Positions 41,857 through 49,706 of a stretch of 64,000 nt of DNA are shown in pieces. The translations under genes and the position numbers were made by a program. The stretch lies in the NCBI GenBank assembly GCA_964462035.1, contig CAYXAP010000025.1, positions 1-64,000 of the forward strand, given 5' to 3'. The notes under the pieces were generated by a model. The model saw nothing but the letters and a program-made list of their open reading frames with translations, made no database searches and was not told where the DNA came from. Source of the DNA: UBA1660 sp964462035. GTDB taxonomy: Bacteria > Myxococcota_A > Polyangia > Polyangiales > Houyiibacteriaceae. How positions within the stretch are numbered: the stretch's first letter is position 1; every line of letters starts with the position of its first letter.

Positions 41857-43506
41857 CTAGCGCTCGAAGCAGAGCACCGGGCCCGGCGCGCAGGCGCCGC
41901 TCGCGTAGCGAGTCCAGTCGTCGCCGATGGCGCGGGGGTGGCCACCGGAGCGGTTCCCCGTGCCGGTCCAGCCATCGCAGTCGTAGCCTTCGATCCAGGA
42001 ACCATCGCCGTAGGTGCCCGTCAGCGTGATGCCCCGCCGGTGCGGCTCGCCCAGCTCGTCGTAGAGCACCGGCGCCGCGACACCGTCGGCGTCCGTCAGG
42101 TCGTCGACGTCGTCAGCGACCAGGTAGCCGTCCGCGCGGACCCAGGGGCCGCTCTCGGGGAGCGTCGCGCCCCCGCAGCCACCGTCACGGGTGCCCCGGA
42201 GGCCGAGGAGATGACAGTAAGCGTCGGCGCTCGCATCGCTCATCCACGCGATGAAGTCGCCCTCGAGGCCGGCGGCGGCTGCCGCCGCGTTGCAGGCGTC
42301 GTCCGCGGCAGCGAGCGAGCCGAGGTCGCCGGGCACGGAGTCGCTCGTCAGGAAGACCTGCTTGCCCTCACGCAGGTGCACGTCGCCCGCTTCGAAGAAT
42401 GGCGCGCCACTCTCGGTCGCGGTCTGGCCGCAGAAGAGGTGGAGCGTCCAATCGTCGCGAAAGTCCGTGGTGTCGCAGGGGATGGCGTGGCCCGAGCGGG
42501 GCGGGAGCGTCGCGACGCTGCTGGCGGCGAGTCCTCGCACGTCGCGGTCGACCTCGCCGGTCCAGCCGGCGCAGTCGGACGTGCCCGAGGTCGTCCCGTC
42601 ACCGTTGGCCGCGTACCAGGCGAAGACGCCCGCACCGACCGGTTCACCATCGGCGAAGCGGCTCAGCGAGAGCCGCCACTCGTCGGCCAGCAGTCCGTCC
42701 ACGCCGTAGAGCACCGGCGTGCCCGAGCCGTCGAGGATGGCGCCGCGGTCGGAGGGCAGCTCGTCGAGGCCACAGCTCGTCTCGACCTGGCCTTCTTCAC
42801 CGAGCATTCGACACGCCGGGTCGGAAGGCCCGCCGAGGAACGCGCGAAAGGTCCCCCGGTAGCCGGCGGCCTCGGCCTCCGACTGACAGATGGCGTCGGC
42901 CGCGGCGAGCGCGACCTCGCCTCCCGCCTGACTCCAAGCGCTGAGGTTCGCCGGACCGTGCTCGCGCGTGACGAAGGCGACCCGCGCGCCTTCACCGAAG
43001 ACCTCGGCGGAGGCCTCCTGCGCATCGAAGCGAGCCACGACCGTGTAGAGCAGCGGCAGGTGGTGCCGGTCGAGCGCCGCTTGGAAGCGCCGCTCGTCGA
43101 GCCGCTCGACGTCCACGACCGCCGGGACGAAGGTGTGCTCGGCCTCGAGGGCCACGGAGAGCGCCGCCCCCTCGGGGAGCGCTTCCACGAGGGTGAGCTC
43201 GAGTCGACCGTACGCGGTGAAGGCGAGCGCTTCGATCCCGAGCGTCGGTGGGGTCGCGGCGTCGGGCGCGGGCGCCGACCCGTCCGCGGCGTCCGGCACC
43301 GATCCGTCCATCGCCATCGGGGCGGGACCTGCGTCGGGATCCATCGGCGTCCCCCCGTCGTCGCCACAACCGGCGAGCAGGTGTGCGGCGAGCGCGACCA
43401 GCAGCGGCAGCACCAGGGGCACGGACTCCCGTTGCGTGGGACGCAACACTCGTTGCGCCACCGGCGACGTTCCATCGACTGCGCTCTTCTCTTCGACCGG
43501 GCTCAT
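41857..43506 (-). CDS. Lipoprotein with two DUF1554-like (endostatin-like) domains
   Basis: A 549-residue lipoprotein. GGAGGT precedes the ATG at 43506 exactly, fixing the start; the lipobox HLLAGC is about 45 residues in, so the signal is unusually long. An Asp/Ala-rich linker and a small domain (about 85-165) lead into two related domains (about 175-350 and 355-549), each with the opening VAFVTREH/VFLTSDSVPGDLGSLAAADDACNAAAAAAG, a SDASADAYCHLL-type middle and GYDCDGWTGTG/SDCAGWTGEV. The second matches DUF1554, known from Leptospira surface proteins with a C-type-lectin/endostatin-like fold. Likely a surface ligand-binder. Confidence 0.8.
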   Translation of the reverse strand: MSPVEEKSAVDGTSPVAQRVLRPTQRESVPLVLPLLVALAAHLLAGCGDDGGTPMDPDAGPAPMAMDGSVPDAADGSAPAPDAATPPTLGIEALAFTAYGRLELTLVEALPEGAALSVALEAEHTFVPAVVDVERLDERRFQAALDRHHLPLLYTVVARFDAQEASAEVFGEGARVAFVTREHGPANLSAWSQAGGEVALAAADAICQSEAEAAGYRGTFRAFLGGPSDPACRMLGEEGQVETSCGLDELPSDRGAILDGSGTPVLYGVDGLLADEWRLSLSRFADGEPVGAGVFAWYAANGDGTTSGTSDCAGWTGEVDRDVRGLAASSVATLPPRSGHAIPCDTTDFRDDWTLHLFCGQTATESGAPFFEAGDVHLREGKQVFLTSDSVPGDLGSLAAADDACNAAAAAAGLEGDFIAWMSDASADAYCHLLGLRGTRDGGCGGATLPESGPWVRADGYLVADDVDDLTDADGVAAPVLYDELGEPHRRGITLTGTYGDGSWIEGYDCDGWTGTGNRSGGHPRAIGDDWTRYASGACAPGPVLCFER

Positions 43507-43593
43507 GCGGACCTCCATGCCTTCGTTCTGACGCCCGCCCGTGGGCAGCAGCGTGTGAACGAGCGTGGAATGCAGTCCGCGAGCCAGCGGCGG

Positions 43594-44709
43594 TCAGTCG
43601 TCGCCGATGAACGACGCGATGGCGCCGAAGAGCGCCTCGAAGCGCTCGAAGGTGAACTCGGAGCCCGTTCGGAGCCAGTCCACGTGGCGAGGGTGGTCGA
43701 GCGGACCGTGGAAGTGACCCATCACGTCCATGTGGTCCGCCATGCCGGCGAAGACCACCGTCCCCCAGAGCTGGGAGAGCGAAGGCACCATCCCGTCGTT
43801 GTCGCTCCGCGAGGGCACCCGACCGAGGTGCGCCTTCAGAGCCGCCGCCTGCTCGAGGGTCGGTGCGAGATCGACGGTCGACGGCACCTGCGAGGTCAAC
43901 AGGTGGAGCCCTCGGTAGAGGCCGTACTGCGCCTGCCAGCCCGGCCTCGCGCCGAGGCGCCGCTGGATACGGAAGCTGGGCTTGGGCGCCACGGACACCA
44001 CGGACCCGCAGCGCACGTGATCGACCGGCGTCGCGAGCGCGTTCACGAGCTCCATCGACTCCGGCGTGAGCTGCACCAGCAGGGTCTGGTCCTTGTGCGC
44101 CTCGGCGAAGAACTGCTCGAGCTCCTGCTTCCGCTCGGCGTCGAAGTCACGCAGCACCAGCTGGTAGACCTGATCGAGCACGCCACCGGAGGCGAAGCGC
44201 AGGGCGCCGGTGCTGGCGACCGCGCCGCCGAGGAGGAGCAGCGCCGGCATGGGGATCGACCCCAGCCGAATCAGGTGCACGGTGCTCACGCTCAAGAGCT
44301 GGAGCAGTCGCTGCCCGAGCACGCTGGTGAAGAAGGCGGCGATCGGCGTGCCGCGATGGGGGGACGCGATGGAGACCGCCGAGCGGATGTCGCCCAGGAT
44401 CGCGTCACGCCCCGGGACGTCGAGCCCCTGAGTGACGACGAAGCGACAGTCGAGCCCACCGGTCGAGTGGCCGATCAGGTGGATCGCGTCGCCGGGCTGC
44501 ACCCGCTCGCGGATGCGACCCACGAGGTGGGCCGCCCGCTGCCGCACCGAGCTGGTGGGCATGGTGTCGAGCGGGTGGACCTGCGCGACGATGCCGCGCC
44601 GGGCCAGCTCGCCCTCGAGCGTCTCCTTCGCGTGACTGAAGTAGGAGAAGTCGCCGAGGTTGGTGAAGCCGAAGAACCCCGGAACCAGAAAGACGTGCGT
44701 CTGGCTCAC
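43594..44709 (-). CDS. Alpha/beta hydrolase, triacylglycerol lipase-like
   Basis: A 371-residue hydrolase without a clear signal peptide. The GTG at 44709 gives VSQTHVFLVPGFFGFTNLGDFSYF, the oxyanion region; the nucleophile elbow is LIGHSTGGLDCRF; later blocks include VSIASPHRGTPIAAFF and SRSDNDGMVPSLSQLWG with GMADHMDVMGHF, likely holding the catalytic aspartate and histidine. It belongs to the lipase/esterase superfamily, probably intracellular or exported by other means. It follows the cysteine-repeat lipoprotein by 25 bases on the same strand, suggesting co-transcription. Frames upstream of 44709 are shadows. Confidence 0.82.
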   Translation of the reverse strand: MSQTHVFLVPGFFGFTNLGDFSYFSHAKETLEGELARRGIVAQVHPLDTMPTSSVRQRAAHLVGRIRERVQPGDAIHLIGHSTGGLDCRFVVTQGLDVPGRDAILGDIRSAVSIASPHRGTPIAAFFTSVLGQRLLQLLSVSTVHLIRLGSIPMPALLLLGGAVASTGALRFASGGVLDQVYQLVLRDFDAERKQELEQFFAEAHKDQTLLVQLTPESMELVNALATPVDHVRCGSVVSVAPKPSFRIQRRLGARPGWQAQYGLYRGLHLLTSQVPSTVDLAPTLEQAAALKAHLGRVPSRSDNDGMVPSLSQLWGTVVFAGMADHMDVMGHFHGPLDHPRHVDWLRTGSEFTFERFEALFGAIASFIGDD

Positions 44710-44734
44710 GGGGTGCTTCTCGCTGTCGGGGTGC

Positions 44735-46126
44735 TCACTCCACGAGCATACAGGTCGGGAACTCCCCGCCGCTGCACGCCACCGCGGGGGCGTTGCAGCA
44801 GGGCTCCCCATCCGGGCTACACAGCTCGCCGAGCTGCGGGCCGGTGCAGGGCGCGCAGAGATCGGCATCGCTGGTGCAGACCTGACCGCCGGCGCCGTCG
44901 TCGACGCAGCCGCAGCCGCAGCAGTCGGTGTCGGTGGTGCACGCCTGGCCGTCCGGGATGCACATCTCGCCGCAGCGGAGCACACCATCGGTCGGGTCCG
45001 GGGTGCAGATGCCGCTGCAGCAGACGTCGCCGAAGGCGCACTCGTCGCCGTCGGAGAGACAGCAGCGCTGCATGCCGTCGACGGCCTCCTGGCACATGAT
45101 GTCCGGGTAGGCGTCGACGCAGCACTCCTCGGTGGTCACGCAGACGAATCCGGGCAGCGTGCACGTGCCGTCACCGCCGAGGCAGCGGCGGAAGCCAGCG
45201 CCCGTCGGTTCGCAGCCGGTGTCACCGCCGCCGTTCGGGCAGCAGTTCGCGGTGGCGCCACCGCCGCCGCAGACCTCGCCGACCGGCTGGCAGGAGCCGG
45301 TGTTCGCGCAGCGCATGATCGGTCGACCGTCGGCGGTCGTGCCCGACTCGGCGCAGGAGCCCGAGCAGCATTCGGCGTCGCTCGAGCAGAGATCGTCTTG
45401 GACGCGGCAGCCGCCGAGGAACTGGCAGCGGGGGCCATCCCCGGTGTCGAGGCAGACCGTGGAGCAGCACGAGCCGTTGAAGCCGTCGCCGCTGCAGGGC
45501 TCGCCGGCGCTGGCGCAGGAACCGATGTTCGCGCAGAGGCCGTCGCCGTCGCCGTCCGGGTCGTCGCAGAGGTTGTTGCAGCACTGCGCGTCGCTCGAGC
45601 ACGCCATACCGGTGCCGACGCACGCGGGCGGCGGCGCGCAAGCGCAGCTGCCGCCACCGGCGCAGGCGGTGCCCGCTTCGTTGGCGCAGTTGCCCGAGCA
45701 GCAGTCGCTCGCGGCGGAGCAGGCGGTGCCGGTGCCGCTGCAACCGGGCGGCGGCTCGCAGGTGCCCATGTCGCAGTTGCCCGCGCAGCAGTCGCCATCG
45801 CCGGTGCAGTCGTCGCCGATGTTCCCGCACATGACCGGAGTGGTGCAGACGTCACCCTCGCAGGTGCCGGAACAGCAATCGGCGCCGGCGGTGCATGCGA
45901 CCCCATCGGCCGCGCAGCTGCCTTCGGAGCAGGTGCCGCCCTCGCAGGGGCCTTCGCAGCAGTCGTCTGCGGTGTCGCAGCTGCCGCCCATGCCCATGCA
46001 CACGGGACCCATGTCGACCTCGGGGACGTCGCCGTCCTCGGTCACGTCGTCCATGACGTCGTCATCACCACAGTCACATCCGGCGAACGCCAAGAACGCG
46101 ACCAAAACCCAGTACCCCTTACGCAT
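44735..46126 (-). CDS. Cysteine-pair repeat (knottin-like) lipoprotein
   Basis: A 463-residue lipoprotein (MRKGYWVLVAFLAFAGC). By my count about 78 cysteines, some 17% of residues, with 13 adjacent Cys-Cys pairs. The repeating unit reads roughly C-x6-CC-xGxC-x4-C (for example ACTAGADCCSGTCEGDVC, DCTGDGDCCAGNC, ACSAASDCCSGNC), the spacing of inhibitor-cystine-knot folds. No other domain is seen. Each unit could be a small disulfide-locked domain, giving a stiff chain at the cell surface. Function unknown; such motifs in eukaryotes are toxins or Dickkopf-like binders, but that is analogy. A shared motif ends the 27-kb propeller lipoprotein. Confidence 0.85.
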   Translation of the reverse strand: MRKGYWVLVAFLAFAGCDCGDDDVMDDVTEDGDVPEVDMGPVCMGMGGSCDTADDCCEGPCEGGTCSEGSCAADGVACTAGADCCSGTCEGDVCTTPVMCGNIGDDCTGDGDCCAGNCDMGTCEPPPGCSGTGTACSAASDCCSGNCANEAGTACAGGGSCACAPPPACVGTGMACSSDAQCCNNLCDDPDGDGDGLCANIGSCASAGEPCSGDGFNGSCCSTVCLDTGDGPRCQFLGGCRVQDDLCSSDAECCSGSCAESGTTADGRPIMRCANTGSCQPVGEVCGGGGATANCCPNGGGDTGCEPTGAGFRRCLGGDGTCTLPGFVCVTTEECCVDAYPDIMCQEAVDGMQRCCLSDGDECAFGDVCCSGICTPDPTDGVLRCGEMCIPDGQACTTDTDCCGCGCVDDGAGGQVCTSDADLCAPCTGPQLGELCSPDGEPCCNAPAVACSGGEFPTCMLVE

Positions 46127-46191
46127 GGACACATTCTGCCAGCCTCGTCGGAAATTCGGAATGAAGGAGACGGGAAAAACTCCGTATGAGC

Positions 46192-46204
46192 GCTGGAATC
46201 CAGC
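46192..46204. promoter_or_regulatory. Perfect 13-bp palindrome GCTGGA-A-TCCAGC
   Basis: Lies in the 105-bp divergent gap between the cysteine-repeat lipoprotein and the acyl-CoA dehydrogenase, 27 bases before the latter's GTG. It is the right size for a dimeric repressor site, but could arise by chance in GC-rich DNA. Confidence 0.3.
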
Positions 46205-46231
46205 AGTGGTGCAATTCATGCTCGGCGGACC

Positions 46232-48013
46232 GTGAACCCGCTCATCGACGATCGACTCACCGAGCTCCTCTTTCGCTCCCTGCGCTTGGGGGCCCTCGCC
46301 GAGCTGCCAGCCTTCGCCGACCACGACCCGGAGACCTTCCAGCTCTATGTGGACGCATGTCGCCGGGTCGGACGCGAAGTCCTCTGGCCGAGCTACGCCT
46401 CCACCGACGCCGAGCCGCCGACGCTCGAGGACGGCCGCGTCAAGCTCCACCCCCAGACGCTCCGCGGCTTCGAGCGGGTGCGTGAGCTCGGCGTGATCGC
46501 CGCGACCCGCCCCGAGGAGGTCGGTGGCCAACAGCTGCCGCTCGCGGTGGCGACCCTCGCCCACGCCTACCTCATGGCGGGGAACCTCTCGACCACCGGC
46601 CTGGCCTGGCTGACCACCGGCGCCGGTCACCTGATCGAGGCATTCGGCGACGACGCGCTCAAGGCCAGCTTCCTCACGCCGATGATGAGCGGCCGCTGGA
46701 CCGGGACGATGGCGCTCACCGAGCCACACGCCGGGTCCAGCCTCGGCGACCTGACCACGAGCGCCACCGACGCCGGCGACGGCACCTATCGCATCCGGGG
46801 CGCGAAGATCTTCATCAGCGGCGGTGACCACGACGCCGCGGAGAACGTGGTGCACCTCGTCCTCGCGCGCATCGAGGGCGCGCCCGATGGAGTGAAGGGC
46901 ATCTCGCTCTTCGCGGTCCCGCAGCGCCGACCGGCCGAGCTCGGCCCGAACGCGGCCGACGGACCGCTCGAGCCGAACGACGTGCACGTGGCCGGGCTCA
47001 TCCACAAGATCGGCTGGCGCGCGCTGCCGAGCCTCGCGCTGAGCTTCGGCGACGAGGACGACTGCCGCGGCTGGCTGATCGGCGCGCCCCACCGCGGGCT
47101 GCCGCAGATGTTCCAGATGATGAACGAGGCCCGCATCGGCGTGGGCGTCACCGCCGCGGCGACGGCGTCGGTCGCCTATCACGAGGCCCTCGCCTACGCG
47201 CGCGAGCGCACCCAGGGGCGCGCGCTCGGGCAGAAGAGCTCGAGCGCCCCGGTCGCGATCGTCGAGCACCCGGACGTGCGGCGGATGCTGCTGCGGATGA
47301 AGGCGATCGTCGACGGCTCGCTCGCGCTCTCCGTGGCGACCGCGCGCTTCGCGGATCTCGCCGCCCACGGCCCAGAGGGCGAGCGCGATCGAGCGCACGC
47401 GATCCTGGACCTGCTCACTCCCATCACCAAGAGCTTCCCGGCCGAGTTCGGCTACGAGGTCAACGTGCTCGCCGTGCAGATCCACGGCGGCTACGGCTAC
47501 TCCAGCGAGTACGTGCCCGAGGCGCTGCTCCGCGACCAGAAGCTGAACTCCATCCACGAGGGCACGACCCAGATCCAGGCCCTCGACCTGCTCGGGCGGA
47601 AGGTCGTCGCCGGCGGCGGCGCCGCGCTCCGGGCCCTGAACGAGACCATCGGCGGTGCCATCGCCGAGGCACGCGAGGCAGGCGTCGACGAGGCGATCGT
47701 CGCGCCCCTCGAGGCGGCGCTCGTGGAGGTCGGCACGCTCACGATGGAGCTCGGGATGAAGGGCGCGAGCGGCGACCTCGACGGCATGCTCGGCCATGGC
47801 GTGGACTACCTGACGCTCTTCTCGATCGTGGTCGTGGCCTGGCAGCACGTCTGTCTGGCGACCGCCGCGATGGCGGAGGACTCGGCGTTCCATCGCGGGC
47901 TCGTGCAGAGCGCGCGCTACTGGGCGGCAACGGAGCTACCGCGCGTAGCGCTCCTTGCCGAGCGGTGCCGGGCAGACCGGTCGTACCTCGAGCTGGATCC
48001 CGACTGGTTGTAG
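46232..48013 (+). CDS. Acyl-CoA dehydrogenase
   Basis: A 593-residue FAD enzyme for the first step of beta-oxidation or a related desaturation. It has the flavin-binding MALTEPHAGSSLGDLTTSA and RGAKIFISGGDHD, then the MNEARIGVGVTAAATA helix and the closing block GYGYSSEYVPEALLRDQKLNSIHEGTTQIQALDLLGRK. The length and N-terminal extension (about 60 residues) plus the C-terminal helical domain match the long-form (AidB/very-long-chain-like or DmdC-like) dehydrogenases rather than the 380-residue core type. The substrate is unknown. The start is GTG. Confidence 0.92.
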   Translation: MNPLIDDRLTELLFRSLRLGALAELPAFADHDPETFQLYVDACRRVGREVLWPSYASTDAEPPTLEDGRVKLHPQTLRGFERVRELGVIAATRPEEVGGQQLPLAVATLAHAYLMAGNLSTTGLAWLTTGAGHLIEAFGDDALKASFLTPMMSGRWTGTMALTEPHAGSSLGDLTTSATDAGDGTYRIRGAKIFISGGDHDAAENVVHLVLARIEGAPDGVKGISLFAVPQRRPAELGPNAADGPLEPNDVHVAGLIHKIGWRALPSLALSFGDEDDCRGWLIGAPHRGLPQMFQMMNEARIGVGVTAAATASVAYHEALAYARERTQGRALGQKSSSAPVAIVEHPDVRRMLLRMKAIVDGSLALSVATARFADLAAHGPEGERDRAHAILDLLTPITKSFPAEFGYEVNVLAVQIHGGYGYSSEYVPEALLRDQKLNSIHEGTTQIQALDLLGRKVVAGGGAALRALNETIGGAIAEAREAGVDEAIVAPLEAALVEVGTLTMELGMKGASGDLDGMLGHGVDYLTLFSIVVVAWQHVCLATAAMAEDSAFHRGLVQSARYWAATELPRVALLAERCRADRSYLELDPDWL

Positions 48014-48041
48014 CGGAGTCGATCGTCGGAGCCGGACCCGT

Positions 48042-48782
48042 TCAGGGACAATCCGGGTTCGCCATGCCCGGGCTACCGAAGTCCGTCTCACCACCGCTGC
48101 TGTTGTACGCGCTCTGACCGAGACACCAGTTGGCGACGTCGTCGTTGGAGACCGTATCGAGCGCGTCGGGGTCGAGCGCGAGCGAGATGCCCTTGTTGAT
48201 GCCGAACGACGTAAAATCGACGAGGTCCACGATCGACGCACCGCAGGAGAGGCGCGCGATGTCGCCTTCGTTGGCGAACTTCACGGTCATCCCGTAGTCG
48301 TAGTCGGGGTCGAAGCCGCCGATGGCCGCGTTGGCAAAGCGCGCGAGCGTGAAATACGCGCCGGGCGGGACCAGCGTCTCGCCAGAGATCGGGTGGCTGT
48401 TGCCGCTGTCTGCCACGATGCAGCCCTCGAGGTCGTAGGTGACCGTGGTGCTCGGGTTGTGGATCTCGAACCACTCGCCGAAGTCGTCGCTGACGACGTC
48501 GGTGTCCGGCATGATCTCGGTGATCACCAGGTCGCCGACGCCCGGTGTGCAGGGGTCGCAGGGACCGAGGTCCGGTGGCATGTCCGGCGGGCCGAGATCC
48601 ACCGGTCCCAGATCCACCGGTGGGCCGAGGTCTTCCCGCGGATCGCTCGCGTCGCTCCCCGGTCCTGCGTCGACCACGCCGAGATCGCCGACCGATCCGT
48701 CCCCCGTACCGTCATCGGCGAACTGGGCCTCGGTGCAGGCGCCGAGGAGCGCCAAGGCTCCGATCAGAACGTACCGGCGCAT
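48042..48782 (-). CDS. Lamin-tail-domain lipoprotein
   Basis: A 246-residue lipoprotein (MRRYVLIGALALLGAC) with a long Asp/Gly/Pro linker (LGPPVDLGPVDLGPPDMPPDLG) and a C-terminal lamin tail domain: LVITEIMPDTDVVSDDFGEWFEIHNPS, YDLEGCIVADSGNSHPI, PPGAYFTLARFAN, and SLALDPDALDTVSNDDVANWCLG. Bacterial LTDs are secreted binding or anchoring modules. ATG at 48782; the frame upstream is open but inside the TPR gene. It overlaps the end of that gene by 19 bases and is the third gene of the kinase operon. Confidence 0.85.
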   Translation of the reverse strand: MRRYVLIGALALLGACTEAQFADDGTGDGSVGDLGVVDAGPGSDASDPREDLGPPVDLGPVDLGPPDMPPDLGPCDPCTPGVGDLVITEIMPDTDVVSDDFGEWFEIHNPSTTVTYDLEGCIVADSGNSHPISGETLVPPGAYFTLARFANAAIGGFDPDYDYGMTVKFANEGDIARLSCGASIVDLVDFTSFGINKGISLALDPDALDTVSNDDVANWCLGQSAYNSSGGETDFGSPGMANPDCP

Positions 48783-49702
48783 GCCATCCCCATCCCGGCC
48801 GGCGCGCAACGCATCGCCCGGCTCTCGTCGTCGTCGTCGCTCATCGTCAGGAGCCCGACCGCGAGCAAGGCCAGCGCGGCTGCGGAGAGACCGAGCGCCA
48901 CGCCCATGGTCGCGTTGCGTTCGGTGGTCAGCCGGTCGCCGTTCAGGCAGTCCGCCCGCGCATCGCAGGCGTCGAGCTCCGCGTTACGGTCACGCCACCA
49001 GAAGCCCGTCCCGATCGCGCCCGCCCCCGCCACCGCAGCGCCGATGAAGAGGGCGATGCTCGTTCCGCCGAGTCCCCCTTCGTTCGCAACCGCACCCTCT
49101 TCGGGCTCGACCGGCTCGACCGCTTCCTCGATCGGCTCGGCCACGGGCACCGTGAAGTCCAGCTCCGCGCGCTCACCGCCGACCACTCGCACGCGCCGTG
49201 ACTCGTTCGAGCAGCCTTCGCAGCGGACCTGGATCTCGTGCACCCCGAGGTCCACCAGCAACACACCCTGGGCATCGAGCACCCCGGCCACACCATCGAC
49301 GCGTGCCCCTGCGGCCGCGCCTTCGGGAAGGAGCGTGTAGCGCGCGACGAACGCGCTGCTGCGCTCGATGAGGTCTCGTGCACCGGCCGCCTGTTCCTCG
49401 GTGAGAGGCCGCCGGCTCTCCGCGAGCGCGGCTTCCATCGCGACGATGGTCGCCGCGTACTGGCGGAGCTCGAAGTTGCTCATCCCGATCCCCCGCAGCG
49501 TCCGCGCGTTCGGCGAGCGCTCGTGGGCGCGGCGGAAGAGCGCGCGAGCTTCGGCGAAGCGACCCGCCGCGTGCTCCTGCACCGCCTGATGCACCAGCTC
49601 CTGGTACTCCTCGTCTTCCTGCGCTCGGGCGAAAGACGAAAGGCCGAGGACGGCGACGAAGAGCGCCGCGAGCGCGGCACGAAGGGGATACGGCCAAGGC
49701 AT
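48764..49702 (-). CDS. TPR-containing exported protein of the kinase operon
   Basis: A 312-residue protein with a Sec signal peptide (MPWPYPLRAALAALFVAVLGLSSFARA). Residues about 30-100 are TPR-like helices (ELVHQAVQEHAAGRFAEARALFRRAHERSPNARTLRGIGMSNFELRQYAATIVAME), followed by a PEGA-like beta region (GARVDGVAGVLDAQGVLLVDLGVHEIQVRCEGC), an acidic Glu/Pro linker, and two C-terminal membrane helices (about 218-238 and 270-292). This architecture is common next to Ser/Thr kinases in myxobacteria. Four bases separate it from the kinase stop, so they are one operon. Confidence 0.85.
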   Translation of the reverse strand: MPWPYPLRAALAALFVAVLGLSSFARAQEDEEYQELVHQAVQEHAAGRFAEARALFRRAHERSPNARTLRGIGMSNFELRQYAATIVAMEAALAESRRPLTEEQAAGARDLIERSSAFVARYTLLPEGAAAGARVDGVAGVLDAQGVLLVDLGVHEIQVRCEGCSNESRRVRVVGGERAELDFTVPVAEPIEEAVEPVEPEEGAVANEGGLGGTSIALFIGAAVAGAGAIGTGFWWRDRNAELDACDARADCLNGDRLTTERNATMGVALGLSAAALALLAVGLLTMSDDDDESRAMRCAPAGMGMACAGTF

Positions 49703-49706
49703 GCGT

